Positions 25,062-33,585 of a stretch of DNA of 44,185 bases are shown piece by piece. Each line of letters begins with the position of its first letter. Position 1 is the stretch's first letter. The stretch is from Gammaproteobacteria bacterium (GTDB taxonomy: Bacteria; Pseudomonadota; Gammaproteobacteria; Steroidobacterales; Steroidobacteraceae): positions 1 through 44,185 of the forward strand of contig JANXZG010000130.1 in NCBI GenBank assembly GCA_025355645.1, given 5' to 3'. The notes beneath the pieces are model-generated. The model was not told the origin of the DNA and searched no databases. It was given only the letters and a program-made list of their open reading frames with translations. Position numbers and translations under genes: made by a program.

Positions 25062-26531
25062 ATGCGCCTATCACAACTAATTCGGATCATCTGGATACAC
25101 AGACAGATGTCCCTGTGCATCCTTGTATCGGTATTGGCCGTTGCGGTGGCTGCCAGCCTGCTAATGCCCAAGAAATATAGGGGTGAATCGGCTGTCGTGG
25201 TTGATGCGCGCGGCATCGATCCGTTGGCGAAAGACAGTGTTATGCAGTCACAGCAGGAGGCAAACTATGTGGCGACGCAAGTCGATGTTATCCAAAGTCA
25301 CAACGTTGCATTAAAAGTCGTCGACCGGATGAAATTGACCGCCGACCCGGAGATGGTTGAAAGGTTTCAAGACAAGACCGGCGGAAAGGGTTCTATCCGC
25401 GACTTTGCAGCGGAGGAAATACTGAAATCCCTCACCGTGAAGCCAGCCCGCGATAGCGACGTAATTTTCGTGCAGTTCACGAGCAAGTCGCCGCCGGTCG
25501 CGGCGGATATGTCGAACGCGTTTGCGGAAGGCTACATACAGACCAGCCTGGAACTTAAAGTCGATCCCTCGCGCCGGCAGGCGGGCTGGTTTGCGCAGCA
25601 GATCAACGACCTTCGCGCGAACCTCGAAGCGGCCCAACGCAAGCTGTCAGCCTACCAAGCACAGCATGGCGTCATTGGGACCGACGAGACCAACAGCAGC
25701 AAAATCGATGTGGAGACAGCCCGACTGACCGAAATTTCCAATCGTTTTGTCGATGCACAAGCCGCCATGTACGATGCCGAGACACGGCAGCGGCAGATGA
25801 ACGAAGCGGCCGCCAAGGGCCTCTCCGACGAGTCGGTCAGCGTGCAGCAGAACCCACTGCTGCAGAATCTGAAGACGGAACTCGCGCGCGCTACAGCGAC
25901 GTTTGCACAAACCGCGCAGCGCTTTGACCACAATCATCCTGAATATATCAGTGCTCAGGCAGAACTCCAGTCGCTGCGCAACAAGGTTGCGGCAGAAGTC
26001 GTCAACGCCAATGCCGCGGTAGACAGGGAAGCCCGCGTCGCTAGGCAGAACATGGCGGATCTGCAGCGCACGATGGACCAGCAGCGCAAGCGTATCCTCG
26101 ACCTGCAACACAACCAGGACGAGTACACGGTGCTTAAGCGCGATGAGGAGAGCGCACGAAGTGCATATGACTCCGCGATGCAGCGTGGCGGCGAGGCTGG
26201 ATTGGAGAGCCGCCTGAACAACACCAATACCGCAATCCTGAACTTTGCATTTGCGCCGATGAAGCCCTCATCGCCGATACTGCTGCTGAACGTGGCGTTG
26301 GGGTTCATTTTGGGTGGAATGCTGGCCGTAGGCGCGAGTTTGATCAGGGAACGATTCGATCAGCGCATCCATACGCAAGCCGACTTACTGGAGGGTGCGG
26401 GGATCGTCGTACTCGCTGAATTGCCGACTATCCGCATCTCAATGCGTCAATACCGGCGACGCCGCGGCTGGTTCCGGTCCGAGGATAAAAAGTCACGACT
26501 GGAACCGCGCAAAGTGGAGGCCATTCTGTGA
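25062..26531 (+). CDS. epsF: Chain-length determinant protein EpsF (Wzz/PCP family)
   Basis: This 489-aa inner-membrane protein has the polysaccharide co-polymerase layout. An N-terminal Wzz domain contains the first membrane helix (MSLCILVSVLAVAVAASLLM). A long periplasmic coiled-coil region follows (INDLRANLEAAQRKLSAYQA through RTMDQQRKRILDLQ). The second helix is near residue 410 (PILLLNVALGFILGGMLAVG), preceded by the typical proline-rich FAPMKPSSP. The cytoplasmic tail is short and basic. It controls polymer length and bridges polymerase and export channel. It overlaps epsG by four bases (GTGA). Confidence 0.92.
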   Translation: MRLSQLIRIIWIHRQMSLCILVSVLAVAVAASLLMPKKYRGESAVVVDARGIDPLAKDSVMQSQQEANYVATQVDVIQSHNVALKVVDRMKLTADPEMVERFQDKTGGKGSIRDFAAEEILKSLTVKPARDSDVIFVQFTSKSPPVAADMSNAFAEGYIQTSLELKVDPSRRQAGWFAQQINDLRANLEAAQRKLSAYQAQHGVIGTDETNSSKIDVETARLTEISNRFVDAQAAMYDAETRQRQMNEAAAKGLSDESVSVQQNPLLQNLKTELARATATFAQTAQRFDHNHPEYISAQAELQSLRNKVAAEVVNANAAVDREARVARQNMADLQRTMDQQRKRILDLQHNQDEYTVLKRDEESARSAYDSAMQRGGEAGLESRLNNTNTAILNFAFAPMKPSSPILLLNVALGFILGGMLAVGASLIRERFDQRIHTQADLLEGAGIVVLAELPTIRISMRQYRRRRGWFRSEDKKSRLEPRKVEAIL

Positions 26532-27406
26532 GCGCAACAAAAATATCGCAGCAGAGATCGCCGATGGAGCCCAGTTTGCTCGGCACGCGGCTCGGCGAGT
26601 TATTGCGAAAGGATGGCACGTTGAGCGAAACGGACATCAAAGCAATTTTGGCCGCCCAGCGGGACAGTGGCGATCGCTTCGGCGAGGTGGCATCGCAGCT
26701 GGGGCTCGCCAGCGAGCAGGAGGTGCGGCGAGCGCTCGCGCGGCAAATTGAATTCCCCGTGTTCAAGCCGGGCGAGTCCGACCTGAGTCCGGAACTCGTC
26801 GCCGCGTACCAACCGTACACCGAGCGCGCGGAGGAGCTGCGTACTTTACGCAGCGAGTTGATGCTGCGTTGGTTTGGCCGCGGCCGTAAAGTTCTTGCGG
26901 TTATCGAGCCGCGGGCGGGCAATGGTTGCAGCGCGCTCGCTGCGAATCTCGCTGTGGCATTTGCGCAGCTGGGCGAGCGCACGTTGCTCGTTGATGCCAA
27001 TCTGCGCTCACCAATGCAGCAAAAACTGTTCGGAGTGGAACCTCAATATGGCCTGGTGGATTGTATTAAGAGTGGTGAACTCCTCGATAATGCCGTCGCG
27101 CAGGTGTCAGGCTTCAGCTGCCTGTCGCTGCTTTGTGCCGGCGAGCGTCCGCCTAATCCGCAGGAGCTCCTCGGGCGTATCTCGTTCGGATACCTGATGG
27201 ACACCGGACTAGCACGATACGACGTTGTGATCGTCGATACCCCGCCAATTCGTGAGTGCGCCGACGCCCAGCTCGTCGCATCACGCGCGCGCGGCGCGAT
27301 TCTCGCGATCAAGCGCCATGTCTCCCGGCTGGCGGACGTGCTGCGGGTCAAGGCGCAACTTGAATCAGCTGGTGTCTCGCTGCTCGGCGCAGTGGTCGAC
27401 GGGTAA
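26528..27406 (+). CDS. epsG: EpsG-like chain-length tyrosine-kinase homologue with altered P-loop
   Basis: The protein (292 aa) has two parts. The N-terminal 90 residues resemble the T2SSE-N/MshEN fold (LGELLRKDGTLSETDIKAIL, RFGEVASQLGLASEQEVRRA), as in EpsG-family kinases. The rest is a BY-kinase/ParA-type ATPase. The P-loop reads PRAGNGCSALAANLA: position 134, where active BY-kinases have lysine and many EpsG proteins have arginine, is cysteine. Walker A' is VDAN (158 is Asn in place of Asp). Walker B (YDVVIVDTPP) is intact. There is no C-terminal tyrosine cluster. Kinase activity is therefore doubtful. It starts with GTG overlapping the epsF stop and is followed by the Wzy-like gene 7 bases later. 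Confidence 0.87.
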   Translation: MSATKISQQRSPMEPSLLGTRLGELLRKDGTLSETDIKAILAAQRDSGDRFGEVASQLGLASEQEVRRALARQIEFPVFKPGESDLSPELVAAYQPYTERAEELRTLRSELMLRWFGRGRKVLAVIEPRAGNGCSALAANLAVAFAQLGERTLLVDANLRSPMQQKLFGVEPQYGLVDCIKSGELLDNAVAQVSGFSCLSLLCAGERPPNPQELLGRISFGYLMDTGLARYDVVIVDTPPIRECADAQLVASRARGAILAIKRHVSRLADVLRVKAQLESAGVSLLGAVVDG

Positions 27407-27413
27407 GGCGATT

Positions 27414-28721
27414 GTGGCGCCCACCGCTTTGATCGGGCATGTTCCCGGCGGTACGGTCGCGACCACGGACGGGCTGCGTTTCGCGCTCTTGGCAATGCCG
27501 CTGATAGGCGCCACTTTCCTATCGAAATTCGCATTTCCACCGTTCGGCGCCCAGGGAATCGGCATTTCACTGTTCGTCCTGCTGGCCGTCGTCATTGCGA
27601 GCACAGTGGGCGGCGCCATGCGCTTCGAGCCGCGGCGAATGACGCTATATTTTATGCTGGTTGGCTCACTCGGCCTGATCCAGATTTTGCAACCGGAATC
27701 GTTCTCTCCGCTGTCACTGCTGCTGCTCGCCGCCGTGCATCTGCCCTATGCGGTATCTGTGCCGCATAGCGACGACGGCGATCGCATTATCAACTTATTT
27801 CTGGGAATAGCCACGGTTCTGGCGGTGCTTGGCATCGCGCAGTACGGCCTGCAGTTCTTCGTCAGTCCGCGCTTTTTGTTCCCGATCGAGAATTTTACGC
27901 CCGACACCTTCATTGTTCAGCACTTCAATCATCAGGCCGCTATGGAATATGGCTCGCATGAATACCGGGCAAACGGTGTCTTCCTAGTCGAACCCTCGGT
28001 TTTTAGTCAGCTAATGGCTGTCGCGATTGTGGCGGAATTATGTACCCGCGGGCGGATGGCCCGGCTGGCCCTATTCGGGCTCGCGCTGCTCGCCTCTTAC
28101 TCGGGTACCGGCATCATGGTGCTCGTGATTTGCCTGCCGTTATGCCTGATCGCGCAGCGCCGCTGGGGAATGCTGCTGGCCGTCTCCATCGCAGTGATCG
28201 CTACTCTCATGCTGCACGAGTTCGTCCACCCGATCCGTCTCTTGTCGAGAGTCGCGGAGTTCGACTCGACGCATTCGAGCGGCTATTCCCGTTTTGTGGG
28301 CGGCTTTTTTTTGTTCGATCAATTTCTCTGGCATGACCCTTGGCGGGCGCTGTTCGGCTATGGAGCCGGCGCATTTACGAATTATGCCTCCCGCGCTCAT
28401 TACGGTGCGGATGAAATGGCGCTGTTCAAGATCGTCCTGGAATTCGGCTTGGTTGGTGCGGTCGTGTATTTCGGGTTTCTGTTTTCCTGCCTGTTCTATT
28501 CGCCGGCACCGCGATTTTTGATCCTTGCAGTGGGCATCACATACTTTCTGAACGGCATTTACATGCCATTTGCGCATGGCCTGGCGCTGACCTTGCTTCT
28601 GTGGAAGCCCGGGCCGGGCGAGGACAGTCGAAATCAGTGGCTGGGCAAGTGGTCGCTTCGAGGCGCAGCAGCAGATGTGGTCCCGGAGTTTCCGGCCCTC
28701 GATGCGAGAGGCCAGGCATGA
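27414..28721 (+). CDS. Wzy-like polymerase/ligase membrane protein
   Basis: This is a highly hydrophobic protein of 435 aa with roughly 10-12 predicted membrane helices and one large polar loop (IENFTPDTFIVQHFNHQAAM to FLVEPSVFSQ). That loop carries the Arg/Glu-containing pattern seen in O-antigen ligase/Wzy proteins. ALFGYGAGAF in a later loop is also typical of EPS polymerases. Position between the chain-length pair and the glycosyltransferases supports the role of repeat-unit polymerase. The start was set at GTG 27414, 7 bases after the epsG stop with AAGG upstream. The same frame extends back into epsG but that part reads as non-membrane, compositionally odd sequence. The stop overlaps the next start (ATGA). 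Confidence 0.82.
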   Translation: MAPTALIGHVPGGTVATTDGLRFALLAMPLIGATFLSKFAFPPFGAQGIGISLFVLLAVVIASTVGGAMRFEPRRMTLYFMLVGSLGLIQILQPESFSPLSLLLLAAVHLPYAVSVPHSDDGDRIINLFLGIATVLAVLGIAQYGLQFFVSPRFLFPIENFTPDTFIVQHFNHQAAMEYGSHEYRANGVFLVEPSVFSQLMAVAIVAELCTRGRMARLALFGLALLASYSGTGIMVLVICLPLCLIAQRRWGMLLAVSIAVIATLMLHEFVHPIRLLSRVAEFDSTHSSGYSRFVGGFFLFDQFLWHDPWRALFGYGAGAFTNYASRAHYGADEMALFKIVLEFGLVGAVVYFGFLFSCLFYSPAPRFLILAVGITYFLNGIYMPFAHGLALTLLLWKPGPGEDSRNQWLGKWSLRGAAADVVPEFPALDARGQA

Positions 28722-29872
28722 GCACCGCCTTGTTTATGCTGGGGTGTGTATGCCTGATCACGGCATGTCATCCTTACGTCACCTATCCGTGGTCGCTGGT
28801 CGTCCTTGCGGTGCTTAGGCCAGCAAAACGGCGCGTGGAGGCCGAGGATGTCGTACTGAATAGTGCAATTTGCGTCTGCGCTTACAACGAGGAACAAATT
28901 ATTGCGCGCAAGGTCGAGAACCTGCTGGCGCTGCGCACGCATGAACCCGGGCTTGAGATTCTGGTCTACGTGGACGGTGCAAGCGATCGCACCGCAGAAA
29001 TCCTGCGGGAATACGGCTCCAAAATCAGCCTGCATGTCGGAACACGTCGCCTCGGCAAGACTTATGGCATGAACCTGTTGGCAGACAAGGCGCAGGCCGA
29101 GATATTGATTTTCACAGATGCCAATGTACTGATGGACATGGGGTGTGTGCGCGAGCTGCGCCGTTACTTCTCGAGTGCGGAAATCGGCTGCGTCTGCGGC
29201 AACCTCATTTATACCAACGGCGGTGCATCCGCGACCGCCTCCTCGGGGTCTGCTTACTGGCGGTTCGAAGAGACCGTGAAAAAGCTCGAGATGGAAAGTG
29301 GCTCCGTGATCGGCGCCGACGGATCGGTGTTCGCGATGAGGCGTTCGCTGCACCGGCCGCCGCCGGACCATATCATCGATGATATGTACCTGTCGTTGCT
29401 GGTCTTGTGCAGCGGTTTCCGAGTGGTGCAGGCCAGCGACGCGCTAGCCTATGAAGAGTCGGTGGTATCGGGGCGCGAGGAGTTCAGTCGCAAGATTCGC
29501 ATTGCGTGTCAGGCGTTCAACGTGCACCGCCTGCTGTGGGCCCAGCTGCGCAGGCTCGATGGCATTACGCTCTATAAGTACGTTTCTCACAAATTGATCC
29601 GCTGGTTCACCATTTACTTGCTAGCCATCGCTGCCCTTGCATTCGAGGGCGCACTAGTCCTCGCCGGGCATGCTCCGCTGGCGATAGCGATCCTTTTTAG
29701 CACGGCCGCGGCGCTCTTTATTGGATTCGTCTCCTCCATCCGGCCATTCGCCCAATTCGCTGCGGCCATGGGCGCTCTTGCGGGCACCGGACTAGGCGTG
29801 TGGCGCTCCTTGCTGGGCGATCGCTATCAGACATGGACTCCAGCGGCCTCGATCCGGAGATTACCGGGATGA
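28718..29872 (+). CDS. Family 2 glycosyltransferase, membrane-bound
   Basis: This 384-aa protein has an N-terminal membrane helix (LFMLGCVCLITACHPYVTYP) and a GT2 domain with SAICVCAYNEEQIIARKVEN, LVYVDGASDRTAEIL, ILIFTDANVLMD (metal-binding region) and IIDDMYLSLLVL (catalytic acid region). Two or more C-terminal membrane helices follow. This is the layout of processive or EPS-type GT2 enzymes working at the inner membrane on lipid-linked intermediates. No QxxRW motif is visible, so it is probably a single-transfer enzyme. The start is ATG 28718, overlapping the stop of the preceding gene by 4 bases. The end overlaps the next gene the same way. Confidence 0.88.
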   Translation: MSTALFMLGCVCLITACHPYVTYPWSLVVLAVLRPAKRRVEAEDVVLNSAICVCAYNEEQIIARKVENLLALRTHEPGLEILVYVDGASDRTAEILREYGSKISLHVGTRRLGKTYGMNLLADKAQAEILIFTDANVLMDMGCVRELRRYFSSAEIGCVCGNLIYTNGGASATASSGSAYWRFEETVKKLEMESGSVIGADGSVFAMRRSLHRPPPDHIIDDMYLSLLVLCSGFRVVQASDALAYEESVVSGREEFSRKIRIACQAFNVHRLLWAQLRRLDGITLYKYVSHKLIRWFTIYLLAIAALAFEGALVLAGHAPLAIAILFSTAAALFIGFVSSIRPFAQFAAAMGALAGTGLGVWRSLLGDRYQTWTPAASIRRLPG

Positions 29873-31152
29873 GCAATCCGATGCGATGCCTTTGGATCTC
29901 ACGCAATATCCCCTTCCCACTTAATGAAGGTGCGCGGGTGTATTCGGCGAACCTAGCGCAATCTCTGGCGCAATCCGGGGCCTTGGTGCGTTTCCTCGGC
30001 TTCGGGGATGCGAACACGGTGCCGAAGTCGGCCTCGGCCGTCGAATGGCTGCCGGTGCCGGGGAAGCGGCGCGACCGGATGCTTGCGACTCTCAGCAACT
30101 GGCCCATTGCGGCCGCTATTGACGCGACCGAGGCATACGGCGCGCTGCTCGAGGAGCAATTACGCGAGCCGTGGGACGCGGTGGTTCTCGACACTTATGC
30201 AGCGGGCTGGGCGCTCGACCGTTGTGTGGCCTATCGGAATGCAAACCGGGCGGCGGTGCTGGTACACGTGTCCAGCAATCACGAGGAGATGCTTTGGGAC
30301 GCGATGGCCCGCGAGGCCCATGGATCTGACCTAAGGCGATGGATGCTTCGGCGCAACGCCCGCAAGGTGGGAACGCTCGAGCGGCGGATCGTACAAAGCG
30401 TGGACCTGCTGACCACGATCACCGCGGAGGACCGCAAGTCGCTGGGCGCCGTTGCTGGCCACGTTCGCGAATTGACCCTCACGCCTGGGTTTAACGGGTG
30501 GGTAGCGGGCGCTCGGTGCATCGTCGCGGCAACGCCCCGCCGCGTGATCATCCTGGGCTCGTTCCATTGGATAGTGAAGCAGGAGAATATAGCCAACTTC
30601 ATAAAGATCGCCGATCCGATCTTCAAGGAACGCGGCATCGAACTGGATGTCGTCGGCGAGATGCCGTCAAGCCTTCTCGTTGACCTCAGGGCGCGTTGCC
30701 GGGCGACGCATTTCCACGGCTTCTTGATCGACGTCGCTCCTCTGCTGAATTCTTCGCGCATTGCGATCGTTCACGAATCAATCGGGGGCGGCTTCAAACT
30801 CAAATTCCTGGATTATATATTCGCGCGCGTGCCGGTCGCGGCCGTGTCGCAGGCCGTTGCAGGCCTGTCGGATGAACTGCAGCGCGCAATGCTGACGAAC
30901 AGCAGCCAGGCGGGACTGATCGACGATATTGTTTTGCACATCGATCGAATCGATCAGTTGAATCAGATGCAGGAGCGCGCATTTGCGCTCGGTAATGCGC
31001 AGTTCCGGTGGAGCGACCGGGGTGAGCAGTTTCGGCAGGCAATATTAGACGTTCGCCAGCAGCCGGCAAGCCTGCCGGCGCTCCACGCGCCGGGCGCAAT
31101 CCCATCCCACATCGATCTTACCGAGAACAAAAGGTGCAGAACACATGCGTAA
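29869..31152 (+). CDS. Glycosyltransferase, GT4-like (GT-B fold)
   Basis: This 427-aa protein has a GT-B layout. The N-terminal Rossmann half has the acceptor loop (LWISRNIPFPLNEGARVY). The C-terminal donor-binding half begins RRVIILGSFHWIVKQENI and has the glycine-rich loop ESIGGGFKLKFLDYIFARVP, equivalent to the GGGxxxKxLE segment of GT4 enzymes. The usual second Glu of the E-x7-E motif is replaced, so donor binding may differ. The last 40 residues are low-complexity. ATG 29869 was chosen: it overlaps the preceding stop (ATGA) and has GGAG 8 bases upstream. It would add a sugar to the lipid-linked EPS unit; donor and linkage are not predictable. Confidence 0.83.
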   Translation: MSNPMRCLWISRNIPFPLNEGARVYSANLAQSLAQSGALVRFLGFGDANTVPKSASAVEWLPVPGKRRDRMLATLSNWPIAAAIDATEAYGALLEEQLREPWDAVVLDTYAAGWALDRCVAYRNANRAAVLVHVSSNHEEMLWDAMAREAHGSDLRRWMLRRNARKVGTLERRIVQSVDLLTTITAEDRKSLGAVAGHVRELTLTPGFNGWVAGARCIVAATPRRVIILGSFHWIVKQENIANFIKIADPIFKERGIELDVVGEMPSSLLVDLRARCRATHFHGFLIDVAPLLNSSRIAIVHESIGGGFKLKFLDYIFARVPVAAVSQAVAGLSDELQRAMLTNSSQAGLIDDIVLHIDRIDQLNQMQERAFALGNAQFRWSDRGEQFRQAILDVRQQPASLPALHAPGAIPSHIDLTENKRCRTHA

Positions 31153-32500
31153 TAACCAGACGGGATTCGACCGCACGCGTGCGCGGCAATCGAGGTTCAC
31201 GGGCGGTACGCGGTGCATGCTGACGTTCGGGCTGTGGTTGGGGGCAGGATCCGCAGCGTTCGCCGATCCCCCACTTCTTACCAATCCCCCGCTTGCACCA
31301 GCACCACCTGTGTCTGCGAATCCAACGCTTACGACGGACTCGCCTATTACCAGGGATTCTGCCAATAGCATCGATTGGTTCGTTGCCGATCAGTTGACCT
31401 ATGACAACAATCTTTACAGGCTGCCGACGTACCTCGACATTACCAAAGTGGCCGGGCCGCTGGCTAAGCGCGAGGATGGCTTCAATTCCGCCACTCTGGG
31501 CGGGGACGGCCGTTGGTTTTCCGACAGCCAGACGTTCGGGTTCGATATTCGCGCCGATGAGAATCGCTTCATCCATAACGATTCGCTGGACAACCTGTCT
31601 GGCAAAGGCAACCTCGCGTGGGATTGGCGGCTGACCTCTCTGTTGTCGGGGCAGGTCGGAGTAAGTTACTACCGCGGACTCGCAAATTTCGCTGATACTG
31701 GGTATTACGCGCGTGACGTGGTGCAACGATATGACTATTTCAGCAGCATTCGATACCAGGCCGGGCCGCATCTAGCGCTCTACGGCGGCGTGATCGGCGC
31801 GGACACTTCACAGAGTGCGGTTGCCGAGCAGCTATATAACTTTCGCAGCAAGGCGGGGAACGCCGGAATGGAGCTCGCCTCCGCGTCCCAGAATACGCTC
31901 GCCTTCGATTATCGCTATACGGACGCAACCTTTCCGCAGAACTTTATGTTGAACGGCATGCCGTTTAATTCCAATTACCGGGAGGACACCGAGCGCGTCA
32001 TAGTCAAATATGCTTTTACCGCCGCCACGGAGCTCGACGTCAGTGCCGGCTACCTGAAGCGCGATTACCCGGCGGCTAATTTCGCCGCCTTTTCGGGCGA
32101 TGTTTGGAAGGCGGCGCTGCAATGGCAGCCGACCGATAATTTGCAATGGGTTTTGACCGGTTGGCGCCAGCTTACGGCGTACATCGAGGCAGAGTCTGAC
32201 TATTTCGTGTCGAACGGCGTCGCCATTGCGCCAGTATGGATTGCTGCGGACAACCTGACTCTTTCCTTGGGGCTTTCTCGGGAGACGCACAATTACATCA
32301 GCTCCAGCCCGAGCGTCCTCACGTTTGACACGCGCCACGACAGGCTGACGACAGAGCAGGCGCGGCTGAGCTATACCCCGACGTCTTCGCTGACGTTCAA
32401 GCTAACGGTCAATGAGGAACAGCGGGACTCCAACCTGGCACGGTTTCATTACAACGATACGCTCGCGATGGCCAGCGTGATTTACATGATCAGGCCATGA
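31145..32500 (+). CDS. epsL: EpsL-type outer-membrane beta-barrel protein of EPS operon
   Basis: This 451-aa protein has a signal peptide (cleavage near AAFAD) and a proline-rich linker. After that come alternating amphipathic strands over the whole length, with aromatic girdle residues (LSGQVGVSYYRGL, ELDVSAGYLKRDYP, NLTLSLGLSRETHNY). This is the pattern of a 14-18-stranded outer-membrane barrel and matches the EpsL family found in methanolan-type operons. It begins inside the end of the glycosyltransferase gene (8-base overlap) and its stop overlaps the pyruvyltransferase start. A role as outer-membrane pore or secretion partner of EpsE is inferred. The C-terminal residue is proline, not the usual phenylalanine. 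Confidence 0.85.
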   Translation: MRNNQTGFDRTRARQSRFTGGTRCMLTFGLWLGAGSAAFADPPLLTNPPLAPAPPVSANPTLTTDSPITRDSANSIDWFVADQLTYDNNLYRLPTYLDITKVAGPLAKREDGFNSATLGGDGRWFSDSQTFGFDIRADENRFIHNDSLDNLSGKGNLAWDWRLTSLLSGQVGVSYYRGLANFADTGYYARDVVQRYDYFSSIRYQAGPHLALYGGVIGADTSQSAVAEQLYNFRSKAGNAGMELASASQNTLAFDYRYTDATFPQNFMLNGMPFNSNYREDTERVIVKYAFTAATELDVSAGYLKRDYPAANFAAFSGDVWKAALQWQPTDNLQWVLTGWRQLTAYIEAESDYFVSNGVAIAPVWIAADNLTLSLGLSRETHNYISSSPSVLTFDTRHDRLTTEQARLSYTPTSSLTFKLTVNEEQRDSNLARFHYNDTLAMASVIYMIRP

Positions 32501-33585
32501 AGATCCATCTGCTCAAGAAAGTCGGCGGAAATTTTGGCGATGAGCTGAACCGGTGGCTATGGCCCGAACTACTTGGAGACGTCAGCCGCGGTGCGAGCAA
32601 CGACGTCCTGTTCGTTGGGATCGGGACGATGCTTGACAGGAACCTGCCTCCGGCTCGAACGACGATTGTTTTTGGCACGGGAGTCGGCTATGCCGCTGTT
32701 CCAGCGGATATAACGCCCCACTCCGCCCGCTGGCGCATCTACGGCGTGCGGGGTCCGCTGAGCGCGCGCGCCCTGAATATCGAGCGGCGCCTGGCCATGA
32801 CGGATCCGGCGATTCTGCTGGCCACGCTCCCGGAGGTCAGCGGGCTCGAGCGTCGGGGCACCATTTTTGTGCCCCATTGGAAGAGCGTCCGTTATGGCAA
32901 CTGGGAGGCTATTTGCAACAAACTTGGAATCACGTTCGTCCATCCCTGCGAGGACTCGCGGACGGTGGTCAGACGTATTGCGACGGCCGACAAGGTCATT
33001 GCCGAATCCATGCATGCAGCCATCGTGGCGGACGCGTTCCGGGTGCCCTGGGTTCCCGTCGCGCTTTCTCGGGAGGTATCGCCGTTCAAATGGGTGGATT
33101 GGGCATCGTCGTTGAACCTCACCTATAGTCCTGCCTGCCTGCCTGCCAGCAATAGGGTCGAGTACCTGCGCAACTCGCTGCTCAGGTGGAGCGTATTCTC
33201 GAACGCGCCCGATTATCCCTCCCCCGCGCGGGTTGCTCAGGGCACTCAAATGCACTTCGACGATTTGGACCTGCAGATGTCGAACTTTGCGGAAGTGGGT
33301 CGTCGCAGCAGTCAGCGCTGGCGCTGGAACGCCAGCATGGGCCTTGAAATCATATTGAAACGGCTCGCGTCAATCGGCCTGGGGACCAGCCTGCAAATGA
33401 CTGCCGCTGCCACGGGGCACCTAGACAAGCTTAAGGCTAGTGCAGGCGTGCTGAGTTCGGATCAGTCACATACGCGGGCGCTGCAGGATACGCTAGGGCG
33501 CCTCGAGCGACTCAAAGGCGACCTGAGTCTGAGCCGCAGGGCAACCGGTTCAGGGCGTCTTGGGCCCGTTCCGTCTGCTGCCTAA
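32497..33585 (+). CDS. Polysaccharide pyruvyl transferase family protein
   Basis: This 362-aa protein starts with KVGGNFGDELNRWLWPELLG, the typical opening of polysaccharide pyruvyltransferases (ExoV/CsaB type). It continues with IGTM and FGTGVGY, the YGVRGPLSARAL segment, and DKVIAESMHAAIVADAFRVP, where the conserved His/Ser/Glu cluster sits. The family transfers a ketal-linked pyruvate from phosphoenolpyruvate to a sugar, which adds negative charge to EPS. The last 100 residues are not conserved-looking. Start overlaps the epsL stop (ATGA). The 3' end overlaps the convergent flippase gene by 36 bases. Confidence 0.87.
   Translation: MKIHLLKKVGGNFGDELNRWLWPELLGDVSRGASNDVLFVGIGTMLDRNLPPARTTIVFGTGVGYAAVPADITPHSARWRIYGVRGPLSARALNIERRLAMTDPAILLATLPEVSGLERRGTIFVPHWKSVRYGNWEAICNKLGITFVHPCEDSRTVVRRIATADKVIAESMHAAIVADAFRVPWVPVALSREVSPFKWVDWASSLNLTYSPACLPASNRVEYLRNSLLRWSVFSNAPDYPSPARVAQGTQMHFDDLDLQMSNFAEVGRRSSQRWRWNASMGLEIILKRLASIGLGTSLQMTAAATGHLDKLKASAGVLSSDQSHTRALQDTLGRLERLKGDLSLSRRATGSGRLGPVPSAA

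Noticed and set aside
27252..27413. Upstream extension of the Wzy-like gene into epsG
   Set aside because: The extra 54 residues are re-read epsG sequence with no membrane character; GTG 27414 with AAGG upstream is a better start.
28634..29371. 245-codon minus-strand frame opposite the GT2 gene
   Set aside because: Antisense to a well-supported gene and no recognisable motifs or start signal.
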